A stretch of 64,000 bases of DNA from Apodospora peruviana. Its lineage: Eukaryota; Ascomycota; Sordariomycetes; Sordariales; Lasiosphaeriaceae. Shown here piece by piece: positions 1-11,906 of the stretch. Position 1 is the stretch's first letter; the number at the start of each line of letters is the position of its first letter. The notes beneath the pieces are model-generated. The model was not told the origin of the DNA. It did no database searches and was given only the letters and a program-made list of their open reading frames with translations. The DNA lies in contig JAUEDM010000001.1 of assembly GCA_033439685.1 (NCBI GenBank), positions 2,728,001 to 2,792,000 of the forward strand, read 5' to 3'. Made by a program: the position numbers and the translations under genes.

Positions 1-1525
1 GTCCGCTTCCGATTTTAGAGATAACCCCCATGTGACGAGCCTGGATTGGTCAGAAAGTTTGGCACCTGGTAACAGCTGTTTGGCGGTCCCGAGGACCCAA
101 GGACCCTGGGTCGGGACCATGGGGCGTCGGGACCTGGACCCGACGGCTTGGCACGAAAGGTCGGGTCCATGCTCATTGGTCGTAGTATTTCTATGTAGTC
201 GCGAGAGTCTGGCACTCTCTGAGAGGATTTATTACGGCAGTAATCAATACAAGTACTTTGGCAATAGTTGTTGTGTCAATTGCTCATCTTGTGTGTTCTT
301 TGGAACCGATACTCTTTGTGATTACCCACCTAAGACCTAAACCCCTTGTGGCTCTGTAGAGCAACAGATAGTCTTTGTGGTCCTTGTGTTGTCAAGGACA
401 CCCACACAGGTTGTTACAATCTTTGGGCTTAGCCCCGCATTTTCTAGCCGAAATTATAGCGGCCTGTTCGACGTCTGTAAAATCTTTTCGGTTCCCTTTT
501 AGAATACGAGCATTTCCGCTTATTTCGATCCCGAAATTACGTATTTTAGGCCAGATTGAAGAAGTTATAGTGGTTGTAAGAAGAGGGTGGCTGGGAGACA
601 TATTGCGGTTGAAGACGCGATGTAGGTATGTGGGAAAAAGCGGACCGTATTTTTTAACCCCGATTTTACCTAACCCCTCTGGTCTGTGTTGGCAATAAAT
701 CAGTGGTCTCAATTTTCTCAAGGGCTTCAATCTTTCAGAACAACAGTACACCTCTGCCGGGATCCAAAAGCCTTTTCGCGATTACTTTGCAAGGCCGGGT
801 CCAGACATGGATAACACCGTGTGTCTGACACACAACGTCATGTTTATTGTAGTCGAACGTATATTTGAATCTCCGCAGAGGTGTAGGTACAAAGATATAG
901 GATCTAAACTCCATTATTAGGTATCCATTATACCGCTAAATGCAAAACGGCTTGTGTCATGCAAACGATGCTAGAATCAATGCTACCTTATGTTATGTGA
1001 AAATGATAAAAAACGCCGACACAAGACCACTCAGCAAACCCCATCCCATCCCATTCTCTGCGCCTGGCTGTTTGATGTTACTCTTGCAAACTCTGCGTGA
1101 AAATTTCTTGAAACCCATTCCATAAACTGGCCAGAAACCTCTGTTCACCTTCGATTCTGCATCGCATCGCTGCCTCCGTGAGAAGGTGCGCTTCGCTTGT
1201 TTGATTCTGCAGGTGTTGACTTGGATCACGTTGTTATAGGGTGTTTGCTGGCTTTGTTCGGTTCTTCTGGTAAATTGATATTATCATGCCCCATCCATCT
1301 CCAATTCCACTCCCAATTCATCCCTGGTCCAATTCCATTGATCATCTCTCTCGTCAGCTATCATGATGATAGCAAAAGAAGTTCTCCTCAGGCCAATAAG
1401 ACCTTACTTAGGTACCTGGCTAATTACTCAGAGTATGCCAGGCACCTTTGACCAAAAGAAATCTTTTTTTAAAAAAAAGCCCAACCCTGCGAAAAGGATC
1501 AAAGGAGAGAACATTCACTCGACCC
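1..1525. other. Gene-free left edge, AT-rich, possible mobile-element relic
   Basis: I see no convincing gene here. The reverse strand at 392-751 is open for 119 codons, and its middle (IKGN-like, then VEQAAIISARKCG) faintly recalls the helix-turn-helix start of fungal Tc1/mariner transposases. No DDE catalytic region, terminal repeats or target duplication can be found, so a decayed element is only a guess. The part next to 1525 should include the 3' untranslated region of the RecQ gene. Confidence 0.3.
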
Positions 1526-4500
1526 TCAAATAGGCATCGTGGCAATGCCGCTATAAGATGCCGCTGACTTCCGCCCACCACTGGCACCACCCCGTGAAGT
1601 GGATGCTCCTTTTCCCCTTGTGCCGCCACTCCCATTAGCTCCTGTTCCAGTACTACCGCCTCTGCGAGAACCCGAGGCCTTCCGCTTGCCTACACCCCCT
1701 GAAGAGTTAGAGCGGGAGCCATATCCTCCCCCGCGCGCTCCGTATTTTTTTCCGTATGACTTCTTGCCTCCCTTCCATCCAGTACCAGAATATCTGCTTC
1801 CTGTCGGCGGCGCTGCGCCTGTCGGAGCCGGTGCCTGGCTGCTTAGGCGGTTGAATTCCTCGAGCCATCGTCTAGATTCCGGATTCATTGTGGTGTCTTG
1901 TCTAGACGAACTGTTTTGAGCGGCGGCGGATCCCGCGTAGCCGGTTTCGACAAAATATCGCGACTTTTCAAGGGCTTCCTCTGCCTCGTCGTCGGTCATC
2001 ATAACACTTTCGTTATCTGGATCCAGCTCTTCCTCGTCGTCTGTGATGAGATCCACAATATCAGGCTCCGTGGCAAAGGTGACGCCAACCGCAATTGCAG
2101 GACACGACCTGGGAGTTTTGGGAGTCACCCCCATCATCTCCTCGTACCGCTTCTTGAAGTGTACGAGCACGGGGATGAACTTTCCACCAAATTGGTCGAC
2201 CTTCTCTTTGTCTATGCCACTAATCCGACGCATCTTGGCAACCGTTGTCGTCCAGGTGAGCGCCATTTCGCGGAACTGTTGCTCGGTGAACAAAGCTCGC
2301 CGCAGATTATGCTTATGGCGAAGTTTCTCCTCCGTCTCTTTTGCCTCTAGGAGGAAATGCCCAACAATTTCTTCGTGAACGTCATCAACAGCCCGCGGGA
2401 TCTTCTGCCTGTCGCGTGAGATGGGAGGACCGAGCTCGTGGAGAGTCTGTTGTCGAGACTGCCGCGGAGCAGGTGGCCGTGAATGATGCGGAGCCACCGG
2501 CGCAAAAGCATCATCCTCGTCAGAAACAACAAAGTCATCCCTCTTGTAGCCGTTTGGATGTAATTCGTCACGGAAGTCGTTTTCGTCCTCTTCGTCGTCT
2601 GCATCCAATATTGGGGGTGATTTGCTGGGCGTCTTGCGACTCTTCGACCTTGCTCGAATGGGAGATGAAATGTTTGTTGACGGGGGTGGCCTTCGCATTT
2701 GCTGGGGAGCCGGCGATCCTATATGTTCTGCGCTGTTTTGCAGATCTGCCCGGCCATTCTTAGCAGCACGAGGCACTGTGTCTGTCTTTGAAACCGGCAG
2801 TTGCAATTTCGTATGATTGTTCAGAAAGCTCTGAGAAGTTCGACCGAGCTAAAGGGGCGTTAAATATAGAAATGACTAGGTTGCGTGGATATACTTACGA
2901 CATAGTATGTTACTGCGACGTTCTTTTCCTTGTTCACTCTGTTATCCTCCTCAAGGGCGTTTTGGTTATTCAATGCGAGGATGATCCGTTGCACTTCGTG
3001 TGGCTTCAGGTCCTTCGCGACACCAAAGTTTGTGAGCCGCCCAAACTCCTTGGGCCTCTTGCCCAACAATACATCAGCCAGTTGCCCGAGTGGGAGGCTA
3101 CCTCTTGACCGCACAGTTTCGAGCACGGCCACGGCGTATTTGCTGAAATCTTCCAGCTCGACCGCTCCATTGATCCTCCCAGTACGGCAATTGTCGCAAC
3201 CGCCGTTGCATGAAGTAGCGTCGAAGTTTTCGCTAAAATACTTGAGGATTTCAACCCGACGGCAGGTATGACGGTTCTCACAGTACGAGACGACTCTGTT
3301 GAGCATATTAAGCTGTCGCTCTTTTTGCTGATAATCACCGTCTCCCGAGCTAATCATTCTCCTGAGGCTTTGAATGTCGCCATATGCGAAGTACAGATAA
3401 CAGTCCGCTGGCTTTCCATCTCGGCCAGCGCGGCCCGTTTCCTGATAGTAACCCTCGAGACTCTTGGGTATGTGTTGATGGATGACGAATCGCACGTCGG
3501 GCTTATCAATGCCCATTCCGAAGGCAATGGTAGCTACTACCACCTTGATTTTGCCTGCCTGCCAGTCTTTCTGGATCTGTGACCTCTGGAGAGGCTCGAT
3601 AGAGGCGTGGTAGTGATGTGCCGAGATATCATGGTTCTTGCGAAGTTTTTCCGCGATGCTTTCTGCAGACTTTCGGGAAAGCGTGTAGATAATCCCGGTC
3701 TTCCCCGGATATTTATCTTTGATCAGCTCGCCCATACGATCAACATGATTTTTTGCCTTCATGTCGACAGCATAGTATAGGTTAGGTCGATTAAAGCTCT
3801 GTGTGAACTCCTGGCAATTGTCCATGCCGAGGTTGTGCTTGACATCGACGATAACGTTTTCTGTCGCCGTAGCGGTGAGCGCCATGACAGGAACACCAGG
3901 GAGCTTGCGCCGAACATCACCCAGAGCTTTGTAATCTGGACGGAAATCATGGCCCCACTGGCTCACACAGTGAGCCTCATCGATCACGATGCGAGCCAGC
4001 TTGTTTTTTCTATGCAGCTTTTGGAGACCACTGACAAACTGTTGGCTCTTGACTACCATCTCGGGGGTGACATACAGGAGCTGTATGACTTGTTCAGGAT
4101 GTGCAAGGTCAAACACTTCCAGCGCCTGTCGTCGGGCTTCCGCTCCCATATCGCCGTTGAAGGACAATGCTAGAATATTCAACGCTTTCAAATGGTCGAC
4201 TTGATCTTGCATCAGGCTGAGAAGAGGAGAGACGACAAGAGTGATACCACGGGTCTTGCCGCTGTTCACAATCGCCGGAAGCTGGTAGCACAGAGATTTG
4301 CCACCACCAGTGGGCATCAAAACGAAGGCATCTTCACCGGCAAGGGTAGAGTTGATGGCTTCGAGTTGATTGTGACGGAATCCTGACATCCTGAAACGAT
4401 CCTTCAGAGCTCGGCGGACATCTGCAGACCAGGGGTGTTTCATCAGCTCGGGTGGTATTGAAGCACGAGGCTGCGTCGAAAGCGCTTTCTTCGCCGAAGG

Positions 4501-7182
4501 TCTCGGTCTGATGGGGGGCCTGGCATTACCCGATGCTTCTGAACGCACGGAACGACTGTGGCCCCTGTCAACGGAGGGAGCAGATACTGATCGACGCTCC
4601 TCGATGTCGTTCGCAGCGCGGATCCACTGTTCTTGGTCAATCTCATCGTCAAGGTAGTCCCGGGTCGGTGGCTGCGCAACAGTTCTGCGGGTGTGCGGTG
4701 TCTTCGAATGTGAGACAGGTGGCAGGCTCTCCAGCTCAGCGAATAATGCATCACCTCCCTCAAACTCGTCTTCATCGATTTCTATGAGTGACCTGTCTGC
4801 GGCGTTGTCAACAGGGCCAATGTTCGGTGTTTCAAAATCTTCCGAAGCACGGTCTCGCGAAATACGGGCTGGGGGAGGATGCGGAAATATGTTGTTCTCT
4901 TGAGAGTATCGTGCCACTTGGCGTTCCGTGTGCGTTGCTTGGGTCTGTAGAATAACCTGAGAGTTGTTCTCTGGAATAAGGGTGCTCTGCGTAGATAGAG
5001 ACGGAAGCCGAAAGGTGCTTGACGGCTGGGTAGCAAAGACCACGGGAGTTGGTGAGTCTGGTGCAGCAATGGAATCGTTGTGGTCTTTGAGGAAAAACAG
5101 GTCATCAATGCCGGCCGCAATCAGAATGCTTATTAGGACAGTTTCCCTGGAATGGAGTTGCTCAGACAGAGCATCCAGCTGGGCCTCATCTTGTTCCGTA
5201 TCAGTCCCCTCACTGTATGCTACAGCCAGCTCAGCCAAAAGGGATTCCCGCTCGTCGCTTAACTCCTTGAAGACTGCCACCTCGGCCAAAATTGCAGCCA
5301 GAGCCTTCTTTCGCTCCATCAAAGGATCCCGCTGCTGGCGAACTCGGGCTCGCTCGTCTTTCGGTCGCCGCTCGCGAAGACAATTCATATATTTGTCGTT
5401 GTTTCTCTTTATCTGACCGGTGACGGAGCGTAACTCCGCTTCGATGAATGAGGTATGAGATAGCAGCAACGGTAAAACCTTCTTGTTGCGCTCAATATCG
5501 GAGTCTTGCGACGTTCCTTTTGGTGGGTTGTTGGTAGGCAATTCTTGATGTGCCATTTCCACATCAACCACATCCTCTGGCACCGAACTTGGGCGACGTT
5601 CCTGAGATTGGGGTGGTTCATCTGACGGCGTATGGGTTGGAAAAGCTAAACCAGCCATCTCCATTTCCCTGGTAGTGCTTCCGCAACTCCTACTAGTATC
5701 AAAACTTGATCCACCGGGCCCCGGAGAGCCGTGCGTCGGTGGCGTGACGAACTCATCTTCATCTTCAGAGTCCAAGACAACACTCCTGCGCCTGGCTCTC
5801 TTGGGATTGCTGTCTAGCTGGTCTGCATGACTAGTCTCCGGCGCAGGTGTGTTTACAAATGGACCGGGAGAGAAATCGACGGGTTTCCGTTTGCGACTCG
5901 AATTAGAAGCCGAAGAGCTTGCTTCTAAAATGGGATGCGTGGGTGTTCTTGCGGAGTAATGTCGATCCGCATTGGGCTCAACTGACAAAACAGCATCAAC
6001 ACGCTTTTCCCTCGGGGAAATGTTCTTGCCAATCCGGTGTTGGGAGACAGAGCTCACTCCAGCAGAGCGTGACCTACTACTCTGAGAAGATGTCGAGGGC
6101 TGATTGGACGGCGGCGGAGAACTGGTGTTGATGAGGTCCATGATATCGGGAAACGTATCATCGCCGTCGTCATCAGGTGGTTTCAGAGGAGTAGCGACAT
6201 CCTCGCTTTTTCTCTTCTTCCCTCGCTTGATCCGTGGCTCTGATCGAGAAGCATAATCTTCCTGCCAGACTCTTGCGTCTTCGCCAAATCCCATGACAGA
6301 GCTGGAGCCGTCATTGTTGTCGGCCTCAGTCAGATCTATGGGATCCGAGAAAAAGTCGTCAAGCTGGTTATTTGCTGGCGTGGGATCCAGAGAACGCAGG
6401 ATGGGTGCCTGGTGAACCGCCGCTATGGGTCTCTTGGATGGTCCAGTAGCGGCAGAGGGTGACTGGTGGGCCAGGGAGGCTGAGTATGCACGTTGCAACG
6501 GGCCGATCGCGGCGGTGGTGGTGGACGCTGGAGTCAAGGGATGTGGCTGTTGTTGTCGATCCTGCTTCGTAACTAGCACTGGCCGGTTGGATCTGCTGTT
6601 GGATGAGAGTTTCGCCATGGCTCGAGTGGTTGATACTATCTCAGAGCGGCCTGGGTCTGTGGTGATTGACGGCCGGGCAGCGACATTTGTGGAGGTAGGG
6701 GTAGACAGCGTGGACCACTGTACAGCAGGAATGGGTGGTATTGCTGTCGCCCGCAACTGACAAGATGCTGAGGCGTGAAATTGAGGAACAGACGAAGAGT
6801 CTTCGACGTTGGACGAGGAGTTGAAGGTGGAGGTGGAGGTTGAAGTGGAGGTGGAGGTTGAAGTGGAGGTGGAGGTTGAAGTGGAGGTGGAGGTTGAGGC
6901 TGAGGTGGAAGGCAGATTCGAGATATCGTGCGCGGCAGGGAGAGGCGGCCCAATTGGACGCGACTGGTTGCCGTTCCGCAGTAGCCAAGGAAGATGCTCG
7001 CGGAGATTGTTGCGAGTCATTAAGGCCGGCGGCAGGAACAGCTGTTCCTGTCTCTGTCCTCGTGCATCTGTGGTGTCTTGGGAACTCAACTGGGGCTTTG
7101 AGTTGGACGCAAAGAGAGCTGATGACAGTGCCGTTGACAGTTGGAGAATCCAGTGTGTTTGGCGCGGTGGGGGTTCGTCCAT
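1526..7182 (-). CDS. RecQ family ATP-dependent DNA helicase (QDE-3 / Sgs1 / BLM type)
   Basis: This is a 3'-5' DNA helicase of the Sgs1/BLM class, acting in the nucleus in recombination and replication repair. The Neurospora member QDE-3 also serves quelling. Two exons (2899-7182 and 1526-2848) are separated by a 50-bp intron (GTAAGTAT...TTTAG). They join in phase 0 and give 1868 residues, close to QDE-3 size. The N-terminal 900 residues are Ser/Pro-rich and disordered, with a Ser-Thr repeat. The helicase core starts near residue 914: Walker A MPTGGGKS at about 956, DEAH (VIDEAHCVSQWGHDFRPDY) at about 1068, and motif VI QETGRAGRDG at about 1246. The RecQ zinc-binding cysteines lie at about 1300-1332, followed by the winged-helix (RQC) region that spans the intron. 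An HRDC-like segment lies at about 1590-1665. The tail is Gly/Arg/Ser-rich. I chose the ATG at 7182 because the upstream in-frame codons lack an ATG. Confidence 0.93.
6826..6903. repeat. 18-bp in-frame minisatellite inside the RecQ gene
   Basis: A GGTGGAGGTTGAAGTGGA-type 18-bp unit is repeated about four times. On the coding (minus) strand it encodes alternating Ser and Thr in the disordered N-terminal region of the helicase. Because the unit is a multiple of three, length changes would not break the frame. Confidence 0.85.
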
Positions 7183-7667
7183 GGCGGACCTGGGGAACCA
7201 CACGCGTCGTAGTCGGAACGCGGCGTCAGGTGCTTCTCAGTTGGTCAAAGCGTCAAAGACATGCATTTGCAGCGCCAAGGACCCAAAACGGCTCTCCCTT
7301 TTTCATGTTCTTTTCGGGAGGGGTTCGATGAGACACGGTGAATGAAAAATTACCTGTCTGCGCCTGTTGGCAATTGAATTCGGTGAGACCTGCCTGGTAT
7401 TCTCATTATACTTTTTGCTAACCCTCATCTTCTTTAGTTTGGGCTTATATTGAGGAGAGAACAGCAGAGCAGGATGCAAGCGCTATTATCATTACTTTGT
7501 TGGTCGTCGGATTGAAAGAGGCGGCAGTATTGACTGATTTAATGACACACCCAACGCCACGACTCCTGACTCCCGTCCGTCCAGCTCCCGGTGCACTCAT
7601 ACTCATATCTTCCAATTCACCATAATCGGCGTCATTGTTACTCTCATCTTCCACGGTATGCGCTCAG
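7183..7667. other. Spacer between two minus-strand genes
   Basis: This 485-bp stretch should hold the RecQ promoter and 5' leader and the 3' end of the DUF1275 gene. I see no further gene or clear element. Confidence 0.6.
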
Positions 7668-8577
7668 CTAAGCCGAGTCCTCGGCGTTCTCGAGCTTGGG
7701 CTTCTCCTGCTCAGCACTGTTGAAGAAGAACATGATTGTCACCAGCAGTTTGCCCGCACCTGACGCCGCAAGTGCAGCTGCCGAACCCACCGTCTTATAC
7801 ATGTAGGCGCCTGCGAGGGACCCTAGGACCAACGAGGCAAGAAAAGTGACACGCCTGGTCCGTGGCCTGTTCCTCAGTGCAAACAGGTTGGGGTCAATGA
7901 CCAGATCAAGCCAAGCAGCCGTCGCCATGGCTGTGCTGATCTCGGTCATTCTCAGCGACCGCGACTGGACGACTTGACTGCCAGCCGCACATGCGAGTAG
8001 TCCGATAGATATTGCTGTTCGGATTCCCTCCAACTGTATGCCTTGGGTATATTGGATAGCGACCGTCGCAAAGACCAAGCAGGTCTGCACCAGATTGCAC
8101 AGGATGAGCCAGAGCCGGCAACGGGGTCCGACGATGTGCCCCAGCTGCCCCGTTAGCCACGCGGCGGCAAGGAACATGCCCAAGGCTATTCCGATGTTGA
8201 GCGTGACAAACATCTCGCCGTTCATCTCGGGCATTGCGATGGCTAGCATGAGAAAGACGGTGTTGCCGGTCTGATTGGACGTGAAGCAGTGAAAGTCGGG
8301 GAAGGAGACAGCATCTATCATACACGTCTGTCGTTAGTACGGCTGGAAATCAATCAGAGGACACAGATAAATACTAACCTTGTAAGCCGGTACAGAATGT
8401 GAGTAGTAAAAGTTCAAATTCGGCGAAGCCGGAAGCTCTGACAGGGGCATTGAGATATTGCCAAGTCCTTGAAGAGGAGGAAGTTTGATCATTGGAGGTT
8501 TGCGGCCGTTGGGCTGGCACATTGAAGCTTCCATGTCTAGAGTCGTCAACACTCTTGTTTTCTTGTGGTTCCATCAT
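7668..8577 (-). CDS. DUF1275 (YoaK-like) multi-pass membrane protein
   Basis: A predicted integral membrane protein of the DUF1275/YoaK family, whose transported substrate is unknown. Exon 1 is 8379-8577 and exon 2 is 7668-8314, with a 64-bp intron (GTTAGT...GATAG). The acceptor was chosen because phase 1 splicing rebuilds the family segment TFCTGLQDAVSFPDFHCFTS. The nearby CACAG/GACAG acceptors would break it. The product is 281 residues. It has a polar N-terminal tail of about 50 residues, then the family hallmark (LQDA...F.SNQTGNTV) around residue 65-85, and about six hydrophobic helices. It ends in a short charged tail. I started at the ATG at 8577. Confidence 0.8.
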
Positions 8578-10643
8578 ATTGCCAGCGAGTGGAAGACGCT
8601 AGAACAGACAACCGCGACTCCCAACGACTTTTGTATAGTAACCAAAGCACCGGTGAGAACTTTAGTTGTGTCAGGCAAGAAGAACAGACTGGTTGATGTA
8701 TAAGGCGGGAGAGAGCGAGTGACCCAAGATGTATGTATGCAGGGACAGGCAGTGTAAGAGGAAGTGTAAAGGAAATTTGAACAAGTTAGCTGTCCCGGCT
8801 GCCATGATCACTGCCTACTTATTATACCGGTCTTCAATTGATAGACGGCCTATTTTACCTGACCTTGAAATTTCCCTCGGCTCGTCCTCTTCCTTGTTTT
8901 ACCGTAGTTGGGATGGTCAAAACTGGGGGCAACTTTCTCATCCAAACAACTAACTTTCCACTTATACAGTGGGTCCATCACCGACATCCGCCCTCGGATG
9001 GAACTTCTACCCGGGGCGAGGTCTTCCTTGGGAGACGGGAACGAGGACGATTTCATTCCACAGACTTATTATTGCGAAGCGTTGGCATCCGAGATAAGCG
9101 TAGTTGCATGCGTGCCGTCCCGGCATCCCGCCAAGTTGGGCATGTGGAGGACGCCGATTTGACCGGGAAGATATGTCTCTTACCGGTAGTCTGGTGAGAC
9201 TGAGACTGACATGCCATCCGACTGAATATTCGGGGCCGGAACAGCATCGCACCGCCAGGCTGGCAAGTCAACAATGATAGGGTCATCCATTCGCTTGGGC
9301 GATAATGCATGTGGGTGCAGCTGTCTGTGCCTCTGCTTGTGCTTGGAAACATGTCTGTGTATCTGCGGACGCTGTGACCTCATCGGCTAAGGGACGAGTG
9401 GAGATGGTACGGCTCGAAGTCGGAGGCCGGCCGGCTGGATCGGTAAAAGTGGGTCACATCCAATCCCGACCGCCGGCAGTCGGGAAAGCAGTGCTGCTGG
9501 GTTATCGAACAAAATCGAGTTAAATTCTCAGGGTCTTATCGGAAGAAGGGAGATATGGTGCTCGCTGGATAGTTTCCCCTTCAATGTCTTTTGTGCTATG
9601 CAGGTAGGTTTTGATACGTACTTTTAGATCCCGGTGAGGCTACTGATTGTCATTGTAGTGTCGTCCGTCAAAGGCTCCACTGGATCGGCCCGCGACCGAC
9701 AGCCGCCGACAGCCGAATCCGGGGCCGAAGCAGAACATTCCATAGGTGGATATTTTCGGTTATCAACGGGGCTCAGCTTCGACCCAAGCATTGCGAAGCC
9801 TGTTTCAAGTTCCATGCATTTCAATTCATTGTCCTTGCGAAGCGGCCTCCAGATGGTACATCTGTCGCACCCTACGGCATTTTCGGCCAGAGAACAAACA
9901 CCTAGACCATAATCTCGCAGCTCTGGGTAAGTTGTCGACATGACATTCTCAAGCAACTGGAGAAAGACATGTAGCTTCCAACGACTGGTCCAATCGGTAC
10001 ACATCTCATACGTTCGCTTTTCGAGGTCCTAATTTCCCTAGTGTGGCAGTTCGATTCGATGAATCTCCTTGCGAGAATGGAAATAGGAAGCAGACATGAA
10101 AGTCTCGATGAACAGAAGCCAACCACGTGACAGCCACGTGACAGCCCAAGGAAAGAAGGAGTTCTCGATCTTAATTTGGTGGCGGGGTGGCTTGAAGCCG
10201 TGGGATTCTTTGTTGGGGAAGTGGGAGCAGGCGTTGTGGGGGTGGGTGCCATTCGGTTGGGCTGACTGCCAAGAGTATTGCTTCTTTTCCCCTTCTCACT
10301 CACCATACTGCCTTGGTGAAAATCTGCCCAAGAATTCTTTCATCCGATATTTCACGCCATACAGGAATACTTCTGACTTATCTGTTGCCGACTGAGGGAA
10401 ACGAAAAGGCAGTTAAGTATCTTTATAGTCATTTTATTTCCCCATTCGGAGGCTACAAAATCGCGTCTTTGTCTCATTCTTTGAAAGCCAACGGCTTGAG
10501 CCGCAACTGATGATTGAGAATCGCCCTTATAAAATGAGGCCTTGACTACGTGGGATGGGAAGGCATCTTCAAGCCATCGACCCAGAGCTTGGAGCAAAAC
10601 GGCCACGCATCGATTCCCCGACTTTGGGATCTCCTCTGCCCTT

Positions 10644-10651
10644 CCGCGGAG
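10644..10651 (-). promoter_or_regulatory. Candidate NirA/NIT4 nitrate-response site
   Basis: The minus strand reads CTCCGCGG, a perfect fit to the CTCCGHGG consensus of the nitrate-specific zinc-cluster activator NirA/NIT4. It lies about 1.26 kb upstream of the nitrate transporter start, with GATA cores between. An 8-bp match this far away could be chance. Confidence 0.3.
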
Positions 10652-10788
10652 ATCGGCAGCTGTCGAGCGTCCGAAAGCAACAACCCATTGAGATCTCGAG
10701 TTCTTATCTTCAACTCCAAGCTGTGGTGGGGCTTAATCTCTGCTGCGTTATCAAGGTGCGGGTGCCAATGCAAAAGCCTTAGGCCTCA

Positions 10789-10820
10789 CCCACTCACTCA
10801 CTCACTCACTCACTCACTCA
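10789..10820. repeat. Tetranucleotide microsatellite (ACTC)n
   Basis: About eight perfect copies of ACTC/CACT lie in the region upstream of the nitrate transporter. It is a simple repeat with no further structure. Confidence 0.95.
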
Positions 10821-11906
10821 ACCAAGCTCCCCTTACCAGCCTCGGATGCGACTAATCAGCTTCTCCAATTAGATCTTGCGGATGGATCCGATAAGGCTGC
10901 GCTGCTACGGCACTGCTCCAGATTCCACAAGTCTCAGAGATCTCCCATCGCCGTCATAGCCGGCAGTCGCTGGTATTCTATATTCCCTAGGCTCGCTGGG
11001 CTACGTGTTGGAGGATCACAACCGATTGCCGTGATCGATCCTCCAGAGTATCGAAAGGAGAAGCTCGGGATAATAGGACCGGGCAAGACGATCCTTTCTC
11101 GAGTTCAAATATTTGGTCGAACTCTCTGTGGCCCCGTCTCTTTGATATCCCCGTTTCAAGCGCACGGCCTCCAAAATTTACCACATGGCCATCTGGTGGT
11201 TATCTGGGTCATTCGCTCTCCCAAAGACACGAGATAACTCACAGCCGCTTGGCATTTCAGATATCACCCTTTCGAGAGCCAGTCTTTAAGTAAAAGTACT
11301 GCCTCTTGCGTCACTGCGTTTCTCCGGGAGGCAAAAAGAGGCCCTATCTTGCATTTCCGGACGTCATCTTTTAACATCAGCCCTCAAGAGTCCAGATTCA
11401 CATATCCCCTTATCAGGGATCAGCGCTGAAATCCCTATTTGCGGCTTGAGCACGGCAGCCGTGGTCTAGGCCCCGGCCCACCTCATAGGTTTCAGCACCC
11501 TACCTCATCCCAGCCGCCTGCAACCTAACGCTATTTCGCTCATCCCCCAGAGATCTGAAGACTGGCCCAAGCTCCCCACGGGCTGTGCCGAGAAAAGTAG
11601 TCCCGCGGACCCGCAGTTTTGTATAAGTGTGTTGTCAACTGTATCTAGCCCGGAGATGTTGTGATCGTCAGAGGTCTCTCAGGTGAAAGTTGAAGCATAA
11701 CCTTTCTTGTATAAGACTGAGGATCTCTCCACGATACTTCCCCTGTCTCGTCAGTCTGGAATAAAGCAGAGCTGCCATATCTTCTCTCTTCGACATCGGG
11801 TAGCCGACATCGAACCGTCAACGTACCCAAGCAAGCTACACGGGCCTCTGTAAGCCGCCTCAAGCTCGCTGCTACACTACCTAGGTACCCACAGCCGTCA
11901 ATCACC

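Larger units (their letters stand above)
8578..11906. other. Long gene-free region upstream of the nitrate transporter
   Basis: No credible gene is seen in 3.3 kb; the ORFs are short and unlike proteins. It contains the DUF1275 promoter at the left and probably the nitrate transporter regulatory region at the right. GATA cores suited to an AreA/NIT2 factor occur at 10890-10895 (GATAAG), 11233-11238 (GATAAC) and, on the minus strand, 11409-11414. Confidence 0.5.

Noticed and set aside
8334..8552. Alternative frame for DUF1275 exon 1
   Set aside because: It splices in phase with the nearest upstream codon, but loses the family segment ELLLLTFCTGLQDA, which the other frame with the GATAG acceptor gives.
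10789..10820. Direct repeats that could suggest a CRISPR array or telomere
   Set aside because: Plain (ACTC)n microsatellite without spacers; not TTAGGG.
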